A stretch of DNA of 64,000 bases. Source: Amycolatopsis solani (GTDB taxonomy: Bacteria > Actinomycetota > Actinomycetes > Mycobacteriales > Pseudonocardiaceae). Every line of letters begins with the position of its first letter. Positions within the stretch are counted from its first letter, which is position 1. The translations under genes and the position numbers were made by a program. Under the pieces are notes generated by a model, which was given only the letters and a program-made list of their open reading frames with translations, had not been told where the DNA came from and did no database searches. The DNA is taken from NCBI RefSeq assembly GCF_033441515.1, contig NZ_JAWQJT010000003.1, positions 1,736,001 through 1,800,000 of the forward strand. Direction: 5' to 3'. Positions 17,776 through 30,199 of this stretch are shown in pieces.

Positions 17776-18172
17776 GTTCTACCTCGACGAGAACGCCGTC
17801 ACCCGTAGTGTGCGACGTTTTCTGACCACGCTCGGCTACACCTGCCACACACCGCCGGAGGTGTTCGGCACCCGCGCGGAATCACTCGGCGCCGCGGACA
17901 CCGAGTGGTTGGGGCGGATCGCCGGAACCGGTTGGGTTGTCTTGAACCGGGACGCCAAGATCATGGAACGCCCGGACGAGCTGGCCGCGTACCGCTCCGC
18001 GAAGGTGCACATGTTCTACCTCCCCGGCGAAGCGACCCGCGACCTCCTGCTGCACCTCGTCGAAACGAACCTCACGGACATCGTCACGCTGTCGGCTGAT
18101 CGAACCCCGGACGTCTGGAAGATCACCCGGCACGGAGTCGAGCGGTTCGTGCTGCGCAAACGAAGACGCTGA
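17684..18172 (+). CDS. PIN-like toxin partner of the DUF433 antitoxin
   Basis: A putative RNase toxin. The recognisable domain begins EFYLDENAVTRSVRRFLTTL, with the first acidic pair of the PIN-like fold. A second site, VVLNRDAKIMERPDELAAY, and the HMFYLPGEATRDLL segment follow. The frame's only standard start is the GTG at 17684, which overlaps the antitoxin by 92 bases and adds about 30 residues of unlikely protein; the true start may be nearer 17770 on a non-standard codon. Its stop abuts the sdaA stop with no gap. It differs from classical VapC. Confidence 0.72.
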   Translation: MKNLPSSPKNTESASKPSEPPHACSWAAPPEFYLDENAVTRSVRRFLTTLGYTCHTPPEVFGTRAESLGAADTEWLGRIAGTGWVVLNRDAKIMERPDELAAYRSAKVHMFYLPGEATRDLLLHLVETNLTDIVTLSADRTPDVWKITRHGVERFVLRKRRR

Positions 18173-19540
18173 TCAGCACTCGATGACGTTCACCGCCAAG
18201 CCGCCGCGGGCGGTTTCCTTGTACTTCACGCTCATGTCCGCGCCGGTCTCGCGCATCGTCTTGATCGCCTTGTCCAGGGTCACCACGTGGCTGCCGTCGC
18301 CGCGCATGGCCATGCGGGCCGCGTGGATCGCCTTGGACGCGCCGACCGCGTTGCGCTCGATGCACGGGATCTGGACCAGGCCGCCGACCGGGTCGCAGGT
18401 GAGGCCGAGGTGGTGCTCCACCCCGATCTCCGCCGCGTTCTCCACCTGGGCCGGCGAGCCGCCGAGGACCTCCGTCAGGCCCGCCGCCGCCATCGCCGAC
18501 GCCGAGCCGACTTCGCCCTGGCAGCCGACCTCGGCGCCCGAGATCGAGCCCGTCTGCTTGAGGATCGAGCCGATCGCGCCCGCCGTCAGCATGAACTTCA
18601 CGATGCCGTCGTCGTTCGAGTGCCGGATGAAGCGCTGGTAGTAGTGCAGCACCGCCGGGATGATGCCGGCCGCGCCGTTGGTCGGGGCCGTGACCACGCG
18701 GCCGCCCGCCGCGTTCTCCTCGTTGACCGCCAGCGCGTACAGGCTCACCCAGTCCATCGCGTACAACGGGTCGTCCACGCCGTCTTCGGCCAACAGCTTC
18801 TCGTGCAACGACTTAGCGCGCCGCGGCACCTTCAGGCCGCCCGGCAGGACGCCTTCGTGCGTGCAGCCGTTGCGGACGCATTCCGCCATGACCGCCCAGA
18901 TGTCCAGCAGCCCCGAACGCACTTCCGAAGCAGAACGCCAGGCCAGCTCGTTCGCCAGCATGATCTCGCTGATCGGCAGGCCCGTCTCGGCGCAGTGCCC
19001 GAGCAGGTCCGCCCCGGTGCGGAACGGGTACGGCACCGGCGTCGCGTCCTCGACGAACACCGTGTCCGTCTCGTACGACTCGTCGCGGACGAAACCGCCG
19101 CCGACCGAGTAGTACGTCCGTTCGCGCAGCAACGAGCCCGACGCGTCGAACGCGCGGAACACCATGCCGTTCGGGTGCGCGGGCAACGACTTGCGGCGGT
19201 GCATGGTGAGGTCGTTGTCCTCGTCGAACGCGATTTCGTGCGTGCCGCCCAAAAGCAGCCGCCCGGACTCGCGGATTTCCGCGACGCGCACCGGCACGGT
19301 GTCGGTGTCGATCTCTTCGGGACGTTCACCGGAAAGCCCGAGCAGGACGGCTTTGTCGCTGCCGTGGCCGAACCCGGTCGCGCCGAGCGAGCCGAACAGC
19401 TCGGCCTGCACGCGCGACGTCTTCGGGAGGTCGTCGCCGAGACCGTCCACAAAGGTCAGTGCCGCCCGCATCGGCCCGACGGTGTGCGAGCTCGACGGGC
19501 CGATGCCGATGGAAAACAGGTCGAAGACGCTGATCGCCAT
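18173..19540 (-). CDS. sdaA: L-serine ammonia-lyase, single-chain iron-sulfur type
   Basis: Converts L-serine to pyruvate and ammonia in the cytosol with a [4Fe-4S] cluster. The 455-residue single-chain form begins [20 protein letters not shown], the conserved family start. The C-terminal half carries the cluster region [17 protein letters not shown] and [16 protein letters not shown]. It is the last gene of the glycine operon, 14 bases after lipA, so serine made by GlyA from glycine-derived one-carbon units can drain to pyruvate. Confidence 0.95.
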   Translation of the reverse strand: MAISVFDLFSIGIGPSSSHTVGPMRAALTFVDGLGDDLPKTSRVQAELFGSLGATGFGHGSDKAVLLGLSGERPEEIDTDTVPVRVAEIRESGRLLLGGTHEIAFDEDNDLTMHRRKSLPAHPNGMVFRAFDASGSLLRERTYYSVGGGFVRDESYETDTVFVEDATPVPYPFRTGADLLGHCAETGLPISEIMLANELAWRSASEVRSGLLDIWAVMAECVRNGCTHEGVLPGGLKVPRRAKSLHEKLLAEDGVDDPLYAMDWVSLYALAVNEENAAGGRVVTAPTNGAAGIIPAVLHYYQRFIRHSNDDGIVKFMLTAGAIGSILKQTGSISGAEVGCQGEVGSASAMAAAGLTEVLGGSPAQVENAAEIGVEHHLGLTCDPVGGLVQIPCIERNAVGASKAIHAARMAMRGDGSHVVTLDKAIKTMRETGADMSVKYKETARGGLAVNVIEC

Positions 19541-19554
19541 TGATCCGCCCCTTC

Positions 19555-20556
19555 CTATCGCGCCAGCAGTGAGCTGGCTTCTTGCGCGGCCGGGCCCTGG
19601 TCGGCGAGGTGCCGCAGGTTTTCCGGCAGCTCCTCTCCACGGTAGCCCTTGGTCTGCGCGTACAGCCGTCCCGCGCGGTACGACGACCGCACCAGCGGCC
19701 CCGCCATCACGCCCGCGAAACCCATCGCCTCCGCCGCCTGCGAATGCTCGACGAACTCCTCCGGCTTCACCCAGCGGTCCACCGGGTGGTGCCGCGGGGA
19801 GGGACGCAGGTACTGCGTGATCGTCAGGATTTCGCAGCCCGCGTCGACCAGGTCCTGCATCGCGGGGGCGACCTCTTCAGGAGTTTCGCCCATGCCCAGG
19901 ATCAGGTTCGACTTCGTCACGAGCCCGAACTCACGTGCCTTGGTGATGACCTCCAGCGAACGCGCGTACCGGAAACCCGGACGGATGCGCTTGAAGATCC
20001 GCGGCACCGTCTCCACGTTGTGCGCCAGCACCTCCGGCCGCGACCCGAACACCTCGGCCAGCTGGTCGGGGTCCGCGTTGAAGTCCGGGATCAGCAGCTC
20101 GACACCGGTACCCGGGTTCAGCTCGTGGATCTGCCGCACGGTCTCGGCGTACAACCACGCGCCACCATCGGGAAGGTCATCGCGAGCCACACCGGTGACC
20201 GTCGAGTACCGCAAACCCATGGCCTGAACGGACTCCGCGACCTTCCGCGGCTCGGTCCGGTCCAGCTCAGCGGGCTTACCCGTGTCGATCTGGCAGAAGT
20301 CACAACGCCGCGTGCACTGGTCCCCACCGATCAGGAAGGTGGCCTCACGGTCTTCCCAGCACTCGTAGATGTTGGGACAACCGGCCTCTTCACAGACGGT
20401 GTGCAAGCCTTCGCGGCGCACGAGACCCTTGAGCTCGGTGAACTCCGGCCCCATCCGCACCCGCGTCTTGATCCACGGCGGCTTCTTCTCGATCGGCGTC
20501 TCACTGTTGCGGACTTCCAGCCGCAGCAGCTTCCGGCCCTCGGGCAGCGCGCTCAT
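19555..20556 (-). CDS. lipA: Lipoyl synthase
   Basis: A 333-residue radical-SAM enzyme that inserts two sulfurs into octanoyl groups on lipoyl domains, here plausibly on GcvH. The auxiliary cluster cysteines are C55, C60 and C66 ([12 protein letters not shown]) and the radical-SAM triad is C81, C85 and C88 (CTRRCDFC). The conserved C-terminal RSSY motif is present. Its ATG overlaps the glyA stop by four bases (ATGA), so the two are translationally coupled. Finding lipA inside a gcv operon fits the lipoate need of the glycine cleavage system. Confidence 0.97.
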   Translation of the reverse strand: MSALPEGRKLLRLEVRNSETPIEKKPPWIKTRVRMGPEFTELKGLVRREGLHTVCEEAGCPNIYECWEDREATFLIGGDQCTRRCDFCQIDTGKPAELDRTEPRKVAESVQAMGLRYSTVTGVARDDLPDGGAWLYAETVRQIHELNPGTGVELLIPDFNADPDQLAEVFGSRPEVLAHNVETVPRIFKRIRPGFRYARSLEVITKAREFGLVTKSNLILGMGETPEEVAPAMQDLVDAGCEILTITQYLRPSPRHHPVDRWVKPEEFVEHSQAAEAMGFAGVMAGPLVRSSYRAGRLYAQTKGYRGEELPENLRHLADQGPAAQEASSLLAR

Positions 20557-21827
20557 CGCGAAAGGTCCGCGTACAACGGGTGCTTCGCGGCCAGCGCCTC
20601 GACGCGGTCGCGCAGCTTCGAGCGCAGGGCGTCGTCGAAGTCCGGCTTCAGTGCTTCCGCGATGACGTCGGCGACCTCGGCGAAGTCCTCGGCCTGGAAC
20701 CCGCGGGTGGCCAGCGCCGGCGTGCCGATGCGCAGGCCGGACGTGATCATCGGCGGGCGCGGGTCGAACGGGACGGCGTTGCGGTTGACCGTGATGCCGA
20801 CCTCGTGCAGCCGGTCCTCGGCCTGCTGACCATCCAGAGTGGACTGGACCAGGTCGACCAGCACCAGGTGGACGTCGGTGCCGCCGGTCAGCACGCGGAC
20901 CCCCACCGAAGAGCAGTCGTCCTGCGACAGCCGCGACGCCAGGATCCGCGAACCCTCCAGGGTCCGCTCCTGACGCTCGCGGAACTCGTCGCTCGCGGCG
21001 ATCTTCAGCGCGACGGCCTTGGCCGCGATGACGTGTTCCAGCGGCCCGCCCTGCTGGCCGGGGAACACCGCCGAGTTGATCTTCTTCGCCAGCTCCGCGC
21101 GCGACAGGATCAGGCCGCCGCGCGGGCCGCCGAGGGTCTTGTGCGTGGTCGTGGTGACGATGTCGGCGTGCGGCACCGGCGACGGGTGCAGCCCGGCCGC
21201 GACCAGCCCGGCGAAGTGCGCCATGTCCACCATCAGGCGGGCGTCGACGAGGTCGGCGATGCGGCGGAACTCGGCGAAGTCCAGCTGACGCGGGTAGGCG
21301 GACCAGCCGGCGATGATCAGCTTCGGCTGGTGCTCGACGGCCAGGCGCTCGATCTCGGCGAGGTCGACGATGCCGGTCTCTTTGTCGACGTGGTAGGCGA
21401 CGACGTTGTAGAGCTTGCCCGAGAAGTTGATCTTCATCCCGTGCGTCAGGTGGCCGCCGTGCGCCAGGTCGAGGCCGAGGATCGTGTCGCCCGGCTTGAG
21501 CACGGCGAACATCGCGGCCGCGTTGGCCTGCGCGCCCGAGTGCGGCTGGACGTTGGCGTGCTCGGCGCCGAACAGCGCCTTCGCGCGGTCGATGGCGAGC
21601 TGCTCGACGACGTCGACGTGCTCGCAGCCGCCGTAGTACCGGCGGCCGGGGTAGCCCTCGGCGTACTTGTTGGTCAGCACCGAGCCCTGCGCCTCGAGCA
21701 CGCCCACCGGGGCGAAGTTCTCCGACGCGATCATTTCCAGGGTGGACTGCTGACGGGTCAGTTCGTCGGCGACGGCCGCGGCGACCTCGGGGTCGACTTC
21801 GGACAGGTGCTGGTCGAACGTCGTCAT
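20553..21827 (-). CDS. glyA: Serine hydroxymethyltransferase
   Basis: A 424-residue PLP enzyme interconverting glycine and serine with tetrahydrofolate. The PLP lysine is K230 in [15 protein letters not shown]. Other family segments are [24 protein letters not shown] and [14 protein letters not shown]. The ATG at 21827 overlaps the gcvH stop by one base (TGATG); the longer frame to 21911 runs into gcvH and is rejected. As part of the gcv operon it uses the methylene-THF released by glycine cleavage. Confidence 0.97.
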   Translation of the reverse strand: MTTFDQHLSEVDPEVAAAVADELTRQQSTLEMIASENFAPVGVLEAQGSVLTNKYAEGYPGRRYYGGCEHVDVVEQLAIDRAKALFGAEHANVQPHSGAQANAAAMFAVLKPGDTILGLDLAHGGHLTHGMKINFSGKLYNVVAYHVDKETGIVDLAEIERLAVEHQPKLIIAGWSAYPRQLDFAEFRRIADLVDARLMVDMAHFAGLVAAGLHPSPVPHADIVTTTTHKTLGGPRGGLILSRAELAKKINSAVFPGQQGGPLEHVIAAKAVALKIAASDEFRERQERTLEGSRILASRLSQDDCSSVGVRVLTGGTDVHLVLVDLVQSTLDGQQAEDRLHEVGITVNRNAVPFDPRPPMITSGLRIGTPALATRGFQAEDFAEVADVIAEALKPDFDDALRSKLRDRVEALAAKHPLYADLSR

Positions 21828-22204
21828 CAGTTCTCCTGGGTGTGCGCGGCGTACGCGGCGGCGTCGAGCAGTTCCGGCACGTCCCCGGACAGACGCACCT
21901 TCAGGAGCCATCCTTCGGTGTACGGGTCCGAGTTGATGACCTCGGGGGTGTCCGATGTGGTGCCGTTCACCTCGACGACCTCGCCGGAGACGGGGGCGTA
22001 CAGCTCGCTGACCGACTTGGTCGACTCGACCTCGCCGAACACCTCGCCGGCGGTGATGGTCGAGCCGGCGTCCGGCAGCTGGACGAACACGATGTCACCG
22101 AGCGACTCGGCGGCGAAGGCGGTGATGCCGACCGTGGCCACGCCGTCTTCGACGGACAGCCACTCGTGTTCCTTGGTGTACTGCAGGTTCTCGGGGATGC
22201 TCAC
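21827..22204 (-). CDS. gcvH: Glycine cleavage system H protein
   Basis: A 125-residue lipoyl carrier that shuttles the aminomethyl group between P, T and L proteins. The lipoylated residue is K63 in [13 protein letters not shown]. The typical start ([16 protein letters not shown]) and end ([10 protein letters not shown]) are present. It lies between gcvT (13-base gap) and glyA (one-base overlap). No gcvL (lipoamide dehydrogenase) is in the window; bacteria normally share it with the pyruvate dehydrogenase complex. Confidence 0.97.
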   Translation of the reverse strand: MSIPENLQYTKEHEWLSVEDGVATVGITAFAAESLGDIVFVQLPDAGSTITAGEVFGEVESTKSVSELYAPVSGEVVEVNGTTSDTPEVINSDPYTEGWLLKVRLSGDVPELLDAAAYAAHTQEN

Positions 22205-22217
22205 GGTTCAACAGTCC

Positions 22218-23309
22218 TTACGCGCGGGAGTAGAAGGGCAGGGCGACGACCTCGACGGGCTCGATCCTGCCCCGGATGTCGACGGACAGCTCGGTGCCGG
22301 GCTCGGTGTACGCCCGATCGACGTACGCCATGGCGATCGGGTACCCCAGCGTCGGCGACAGCGCGCCGCTGGTGACCTCGCCGATCTCGACCCCGTCGGC
22401 CAGCAGCTTGTAGCCGTGGCGCGGGGCCCGGCGACCGGTACCCCGAAGGCCGACCCGCACGCGCGGAACGTCCTGCTCGGCCCGCTCTTCGAGGGCCGAG
22501 CGGCCGACGAAGTCGCCCGGCTTCTCGAACTTGACGACGCGGCCGAGCCCGGCTTCGAACGGGCTCTGCTCGAGGGTGAGTTCGTTGCCGTACAACGGCA
22601 TCCCGGCTTCCAGCCGCAGCGTGTCGCGGCAGGCGAGACCGGCCGGGACCAGGCCGTGGCCCTCGCCCGCCTCGGTCAGGATCCGCCAGATCGCCGGGGC
22701 CTCGCCGGCGTCGACGAACAGCTCGAAGCCGTCCTCGCCGGTGTAGCCGGTGCGGGCGAGCAGGACGTCGTGACCCTTCACGACGGCCGGGACGCTGGCG
22801 TAGTACTTGAGCGCGGCCAGATCGGCGTCGGTGACCGCGCCGAGGATCGCCGCGGCGTTCGGGCCCTGGACGGCGATCAACGCGGTCGTCTCCGACCGGT
22901 CGTCGACGACGGCGTCGAAGCCCGCGACCCGCTCGGCCAGCGCGTCGGCGACGACCTTCGCGTTGCCCGCGTTCGCGACGACCAGGTAGTGCTCGTCGGC
23001 GAGGCGGTAGACGACGAGGTCGTCGAGCACGCCACCCTCGGCGTCGCAGATCATCGTGTACCGCGCGCGGCCCGGCTTGACCCCGGTCAGGTTGCCGACG
23101 AGCGCGAAGTCCAGGACGTCGGCCGCCTGCTTGCCGGTGACGTGGATTTCGGCCATGTGCGACAGGTCGAACAGCCCGGCCGCCTCGCGGACGGCCTTGT
23201 GCTCGGCCAGCTCGCTCGCGTAGCGGACCGGCATGGACCAGCCGGCGAAGTCGGTGAACAGCGCACCGAGTCCCTGGTGGACTCCGTGCAGGGAGGTTTC
23301 GCGAGACAT
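22218..23309 (-). CDS. gcvT: Glycine cleavage system T protein (aminomethyltransferase)
   Basis: A 363-residue THF-dependent aminomethyltransferase that releases ammonia and makes 5,10-methylene-THF. It begins MSRETSLHGVHQGLGALF. Diagnostic folate-site segments are YTGEDGFELFVDAGEAP and LACRDTLRLEAGMPLYG, and the C-terminal barrel is GLRGTGRRAPRHGYKL. The frame extends to 23366, but the extra part lies inside the gcvP-gcvT hairpin and is not conserved, so I use the ATG at 23309. Confidence 0.96.
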   Translation of the reverse strand: MSRETSLHGVHQGLGALFTDFAGWSMPVRYASELAEHKAVREAAGLFDLSHMAEIHVTGKQAADVLDFALVGNLTGVKPGRARYTMICDAEGGVLDDLVVYRLADEHYLVVANAGNAKVVADALAERVAGFDAVVDDRSETTALIAVQGPNAAAILGAVTDADLAALKYYASVPAVVKGHDVLLARTGYTGEDGFELFVDAGEAPAIWRILTEAGEGHGLVPAGLACRDTLRLEAGMPLYGNELTLEQSPFEAGLGRVVKFEKPGDFVGRSALEERAEQDVPRVRVGLRGTGRRAPRHGYKLLADGVEIGEVTSGALSPTLGYPIAMAYVDRAYTEPGTELSVDIRGRIEPVEVVALPFYSRA

Positions 23310-23330
23310 TGTCGCCTTCCGTAGGGGGTC

Positions 23331-23366
23331 GTGAGTGCTTAGTAGGGTTCTAACCCGACTAAGCAC

Positions 23367-23370
<4 letters not shown>
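23331..23370 (-). terminator. Strong hairpin between gcvP and gcvT
   Basis: A 40-base near-perfect inverted repeat: 13-bp arms (GTGAGTGCTTAGT and complement), one mismatch, five more pairs (GGGTT/AACCC) and a two-base loop. One arm covers the gcvP stop codon. There is no T-tract, as usual in GC-rich actinomycetes. It may partly terminate transcription or protect and process the mRNA, setting gcvP apart from gcvT-gcvH-glyA-lipA-sdaA. Confidence 0.7.
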
Positions 23371-26225
<2,855 letters not shown>

Positions 26226-26238
26226 CGGTGCGCTGGGA

Positions 26239-26420
26239 ACTCCCCCTCTGTCATGGCACCTGAGAGTTTCACCGTGTGCGACACGGCTTTCACCTTGGGT
26301 GAGGCGCGGGCGCGCCTGCTTTCCAGAGTGGCCTCGCGCGAAGCGGTAGCTGGTACCTGAGAGATTCCGGGGAGTTTGCTCCTTCGGTGCCCCACCACGT
26401 TCGTGAGGGCTCTCCCGCCT
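26239..26420 (-). promoter_or_regulatory. Tandem glycine riboswitch in the gcvP leader
   Basis: Read on the minus strand, the leader shows both conserved cores of the two-aptamer glycine riboswitch. Aptamer 1 (about 26316-26420) has GGGAGAGCC, GGAGCAAACTCC, AATCTCTCAGGTACC and CTCTGGAAAGC. Aptamer 2 (about 26239-26310) has CACCCAAGGTGAAAGCC, GAAACTCTCAGGT and GACAGAGGGGGAG. Such riboswitches usually turn on gcv genes when glycine is abundant. The coding region starts 14 to 41 bases beyond, so control at translation initiation or by a short terminator is possible. Confidence 0.95.
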
Positions 26421-26481
26421 CGGCTCGACGGCCCGATCTGCAGTTGTGGCGGTTACGGTACCTGCCGGGTTCGAGATCCGT

Positions 26482-27798
26482 CTACTTCACCCGGCCAACG
26501 CCACAGTGATCCTCGACCGGCCCTCGACGGACCACGCTCCCGGCCAGCGTGGGCGGGCGCCGCACCCGGCCCGAAGGCAGGACCAGCCGCTTGAGCGGCC
26601 CGCCCAGCGGCACGGGTGGGTGGCCGGCACCGAGGAGCACCTGCTCGACGATCTGCTCGGCGTGCCACGCCACGGCGTCGTTGAGCCGGTCCAGGGACGG
26701 GCGGTCGCCGTCGAAGACGTCCTCGTCGGCCAGCGTCACCTCGTAGTACGCGCAACCGGGCGGGACCGCGATCGACTCCTCGATCGCGCGGGCGCCGTCG
26801 AGGGGATCGTCGAAGCCCGCTTCGAGGAGCGCCGAACGGTAGATGCGGGCCGCCCGCTCCCGCATGCGCGGCCCGTAGCGGACCACGACCGGGAGGCGTC
26901 CGGTCAGGTCGGGCACCGCGAGGCCGTGCAGCAGCATGATCGGCGGCACCGACTGCACCAGCCGCGGCGCGGGCTCGGCCAGCTCACGGGCGGTGATCCG
27001 GACGCGGTCGGCCATCGCGTCCGGGAGGCCGAAGTAGCGGAAGTCGACGTTGCCGAACCCGAGCCCGTCGGCGACCAGCGACGCCAGCAGCTCGCCGTAC
27101 CCCCAGATCGGCGACAGCACCACGACCGGCGGCGCGGCCGCGACCGGCGACGGCACGGGCGGCCGCGTCGCCTCCTGCTCGGGCACCTGGATGACCAGCC
27201 GCGGCGGCTCGTGCCAGTCGTGCACCTCCGCGACCCGCCAGTACAGCCCGAGCGGCCGCCACAACTCACCGAGGATGTCGTGCTCGAGGATCCGCCGCGC
27301 TTCTGCTTCGGAAAACGGGAAGTCCCGCGGCGGCACGACCCCGACGTAGTGGTGGTAGGTGACGCGGACCTCGTCCCCGCGGGTCGCGGAGCGGATCCGC
27401 ATCTCCCAGTCGATCGGCGACGCCGCGATCAGGTTGGCCACCTGCGTGCCGGGCGAGGAGTAGACGAGCGCCGTGGCCTGCCGCAGGAACTGCCCGGCCT
27501 GGTCGATCCCCTCCCGCAGCGCCTTCGCGGCCTGAGCGACGTGCACCGGACTGGCGAGGCTGTCGGGCAGCACCCCGGCGACGCGCAGCAGCTCGGCCTC
27601 CCCGACGCCGGTGACCTCGGCGAGCTGCGCCCAGTGGTCGAAGACGGTCACCTTCGGCGCGTGCCGGTGCTCGATCCAGCTGCGCAGGGTGGACGTCGGA
27701 ACGCCGATGCGTCTCGCGGCCTCGTCCAGGGAGAGGCCCCGCGACCGGATGCCGGCCCGGACCGCTTCCGCCCACTCGTCGGCGCGCCAGTGCGTCAC
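26482..27798 (-). CDS. HTH protein with large uncharacterised C-terminal region
   Basis: A 438-residue protein. Residues 1-70 hold an XRE-like helix-turn-helix ([20 protein letters not shown]), then a helical part with [20 protein letters not shown], a central domain ([20 protein letters not shown]), a proline/alanine linker, and a C-terminal domain with [21 protein letters not shown] do not recognise the last domain. It is divergent from a short membrane-peptide gene; a 27-bp inverted repeat lies between them. The GTG start overlaps GAGG, so translation may be near-leaderless. Probably a ligand-responsive or conflict-type regulator. Confidence 0.6.
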   Translation of the reverse strand: MTHWRADEWAEAVRAGIRSRGLSLDEAARRIGVPTSTLRSWIEHRHAPKVTVFDHWAQLAEVTGVGEAELLRVAGVLPDSLASPVHVAQAAKALREGIDQAGQFLRQATALVYSSPGTQVANLIAASPIDWEMRIRSATRGDEVRVTYHHYVGVVPPRDFPFSEAEARRILEHDILGELWRPLGLYWRVAEVHDWHEPPRLVIQVPEQEATRPPVPSPVAAAPPVVVLSPIWGYGELLASLVADGLGFGNVDFRYFGLPDAMADRVRITARELAEPAPRLVQSVPPIMLLHGLAVPDLTGRLPVVVRYGPRMRERAARIYRSALLEAGFDDPLDGARAIEESIAVPPGCAYYEVTLADEDVFDGDRPSLDRLNDAVAWHAEQIVEQVLLGAGHPPVPLGGPLKRLVLPSGRVRRPPTLAGSVVRRGPVEDHCGVGRVK

Positions 27799-27802
27799 CT
27801 CA

Positions 27803-27829
27803 CAAAGCTAACGAAACCCGCTAGCTTTG
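27803..27829. promoter_or_regulatory. Inverted repeat between divergent HTH and membrane-peptide genes
   Basis: CAAAGCTA and TAGCTTTG are perfect 8-bp arms 11 bases apart, within 5 bases of the HTH gene's GTG start. The stretch is AT-rich for this genome. It is a natural autoregulatory operator and promoter location for the HTH protein. Confidence 0.55.
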
Positions 27830-27870
27830 CGCAGGGACAAATCGCCCACGGCCGCCCGACGCTGGTGACC

Positions 27871-28068
27871 ATGACCACCACCGTCGTCGCCCTCACCCTC
27901 ATCGTCGGCGTCCTCACCTTCGCCGCCGGGGCCTTCCTCGCCTCCGAGATCGCCGTTCGCGTGCTGCGGCGGCGCGAACGGCTCGTCTCCGAAGAGCGCA
28001 AGAAGCTCAACGCCACCTGGAGCTACCTGCGGGAGGTCTACGGCGTCAAGAAACCGACCAAGCGTTAG
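27871..28068 (+). CDS. Small single-pass membrane protein (65 aa)
   Basis: Function not recognised. The ATG at 27871 (or the GTG two codons earlier) opens MTTTVVALTLIVGVLTFAAG. This is one clear membrane helix (about residues 4-30), followed by a basic cytoplasmic tail with EIAVRVLRRRERLVSEERKK and YLREVYGVKKPTKR. It is divergent from the HTH gene and shares its promoter region. Its stop overlaps the SDR gene's stop by three bases in convergent orientation. Confidence 0.65.
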   Translation: MTTTVVALTLIVGVLTFAAGAFLASEIAVRVLRRRERLVSEERKKLNATWSYLREVYGVKKPTKR

Positions 28069-28832
28069 AGCGGGGTGACGTACGCGCCCGAGATCCCGCC
28101 GTCGACCAGGAACTGGGACGCCGTGATGAAGCTGGCGTCGTCGCTGGCCAGGAACGCGACCGCCGCCGCGATCTCGGACGGCTCCGCGAAGCGGCCGACC
28201 GGGACGTGGACCAGGCGCCGGGCAGCTCGCTCAGGGTCCTTCGCGAACAGCTCCTTGAGCAGCGGCGTGTTCACCGGGCCCGGGCACAGCGCGTTGACGC
28301 GGATGTTCTCCCGCGCGAACTGGATGCCCAGCTCGCGGCTCATCGCGAGCACCCCGCCCTTGGACGCGGTGTAGGAGATCTGCGACGTCGCCGCACCCAT
28401 CACCGCCACGAACGACGCGGTGTTGATGATCGACCCGCGGCCCTGGCGCTGCATGTGCGGCAGGACGGCCTTGCAGCAGTGGAACACCGACGTCAGGTTG
28501 ACGCGCTGGACCCGCTCCCACGCCTCGATGCCGGTGGTCAGGATGGAGTCGTCCTCGGGCGGCGAAATCCCGGCGTTGTTGAACGCGACGTCGACCGAGC
28601 CGAACTGCTCGACCGTGCTCTGGAACAGGTTCTCGACCTGTTCGGCGTCGGTGACGTCGGTCTGGATGAACGCGCCGCCGATCTCGTCGGCGACCGCCTT
28701 GCCTTCGGCGGGGGTCAGGTCCGCGATGACGACCTTCGCCCCTTCGCTCGCCAGGCGGCGGGCCGAGGCGAGGCCGATGCCGCTCGCGCCGCCGGTGATG
28801 ACCGCCACGCGGCCTTCGAAACGCTGGACCAT
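28065..28832 (-). CDS. Short-chain dehydrogenase/reductase (3-oxoacyl-ACP reductase-like)
   Basis: A 255-residue classical SDR. It has the cofactor motif TGGASGIGLASA, FNNAGIS, catalytic Ser/Tyr/Lys in ISYTASKGGVLAM, and the C-terminal ITASQFLVDGG. The acidic residue after the second strand (VVIADLTP) favours NAD(H). It is the last gene of the amine-catabolic operon; its ATG overlaps the aldehyde-dehydrogenase stop (TAATG). It may oxidise or reduce a hydroxy-acid or aldehyde intermediate, but the substrate is not known. Confidence 0.88.
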   Translation of the reverse strand: MVQRFEGRVAVITGGASGIGLASARRLASEGAKVVIADLTPAEGKAVADEIGGAFIQTDVTDAEQVENLFQSTVEQFGSVDVAFNNAGISPPEDDSILTTGIEAWERVQRVNLTSVFHCCKAVLPHMQRQGRGSIINTASFVAVMGAATSQISYTASKGGVLAMSRELGIQFARENIRVNALCPGPVNTPLLKELFAKDPERAARRLVHVPVGRFAEPSEIAAAVAFLASDDASFITASQFLVDGGISGAYVTPL

Positions 28833-30199
28833 TACTCCTCCGTGCTCAGAAAGACGTTCTTGGTTTCGGTGAACGCCGCCGCGGCGTCGGGGCCCAGCTC
28901 GCGGCCGAGGCCGGACTGCTTGAACCCGCCGAACGGCGTCCAGTAGCGCACCGAAGAGTGCGAGTTGACCGAGAGGTTGCCGGCTTCGACGCCGCGCGCC
29001 ACCCGGAACGCGCGGCCCGCGTCGCGGGTCCAGATGGACCCGGACAGGCCGTACTCGGTCGAGTTGGCCAGCCGGACCGCGTCGGCTTCCTCCGCGAACG
29101 GGACGACGGCGACGACCGGGCCGAACACCTCCTCCGCCGCGGCGGGGTACCGCAGGTCGGGCGGGGTGAGGACGGTCGGCGGGAACCAGTAGCCGGGGCC
29201 GTCCGGCGCGCTCCCGCGGAACGCGACGGGCGCGTCGCCGGGCACGTAGGACGCGACCTTTTCGCGGTGCGCGGCCGAGATCAGCGGCCCCATCTCGGTC
29301 TTCTCGTCGCCGGGGTCGCCGACGACGACGCCGTGCACCGCGGGTTCCAGCAGTTCCATGAAGCGGTCGTACGCGCTCGCCTGCACCAGGATCAGCGACC
29401 GGGCGCAGCAGTCCTGGCCCGCGTTGTCGAAGACGCCGTAGGGCGCGGTCGCCGCGGCCTTCTCCAGGTCGGAGTCGGCGAAGACGATGTTGGCGTTCTT
29501 GCCGCCGAGCTCCAGCGTCACGCGCTTCACCTGGGCCGCGCAGCCGGCCATGATCTGCTTGCCGACCTCGGTGGAACCGGTGAAGACGACCTTGCGCACG
29601 GCCGGGTGGTCCACGAACCGTTGCCCGACAACGGATCCCTTGCCGGGCAGCACCTGGAAGACGTCCGCCGGGAGGCCGGCCTCGCGCGCCAGCTCGCCGA
29701 GCCGGATCGCGGTCAACGGCGTCAGCTCGGCGGGCTTGAGGACGACGGTGTTGCCGGCGGCGAGCGCGGGCGCGAAGCCCCAGCCGGCGATCGGCATCGG
29801 GAAGTTCCACGGCACGATCACGCCGACGACGCCGAGCGGCTCCTGGAACGTGACGTTGACGCCGCCCGGCACCGGGATCTGCTTGCCGATCAGGCGTTCC
29901 GGCGTGGCGGAGTAGTAGTTGAGGACGTCGCGGACGTTGCCCGCCTCCCAGCGCGCGTTGCCGATGGTGTGCCCGGAGTTCTCGACCTCCAGCCGCGCGA
30001 GGTTCTCGATGTCGGCCTCGACGGCGTCGGCGAAGCGGCGCAGCAGCCGCGCGCGGTCGCCAGGGGTGACGTCACGCCACGCCGGGAACGCCGCCTGAGC
30101 GCGCGCGATCGCCGCGTCGGTCTCCTCGGCGCTGGTCAGCGGGACGGTCCGCACCACCTCCTCGGTGGCCGGGTTGAGAACGTCGAAGGTGCTGGTCAT
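28832..30199 (-). CDS. Aldehyde dehydrogenase, gamma-glutamyl-aminoaldehyde dehydrogenase-like
   Basis: A 455-residue NAD(P)-dependent aldehyde dehydrogenase. The active-site glutamate is E230 in TLELGGKN and the nucleophile C264 in GQDCCARS. Cofactor segments are PWNFPMPIAGW and FTGSTEVGKQIM, and the C-terminal EEVFGPVVAVVPF is typical. The ATG at 30199 overlaps the stop of the upstream amidotransferase gene by four bases. In this operon it most likely oxidises a gamma-glutamyl-aminoaldehyde, or the aldehyde after hydrolysis, during amine breakdown. The specificity is inferred from neighbours. Confidence 0.9.
   Translation of the reverse strand: MTSTFDVLNPATEEVVRTVPLTSAEETDAAIARAQAAFPAWRDVTPGDRARLLRRFADAVEADIENLARLEVENSGHTIGNARWEAGNVRDVLNYYSATPERLIGKQIPVPGGVNVTFQEPLGVVGVIVPWNFPMPIAGWGFAPALAAGNTVVLKPAELTPLTAIRLGELAREAGLPADVFQVLPGKGSVVGQRFVDHPAVRKVVFTGSTEVGKQIMAGCAAQVKRVTLELGGKNANIVFADSDLEKAAATAPYGVFDNAGQDCCARSLILVQASAYDRFMELLEPAVHGVVVGDPGDEKTEMGPLISAAHREKVASYVPGDAPVAFRGSAPDGPGYWFPPTVLTPPDLRYPAAAEEVFGPVVAVVPFAEEADAVRLANSTEYGLSGSIWTRDAGRAFRVARGVEAGNLSVNSHSSVRYWTPFGGFKQSGLGRELGPDAAAAFTETKNVFLSTEE

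Noticed and set aside
17684..18172. Classical VapC PIN toxin
   Set aside because: The arrangement of acidic residues and the DUF433 partner fit the separate PIN-like group, not VapBC.
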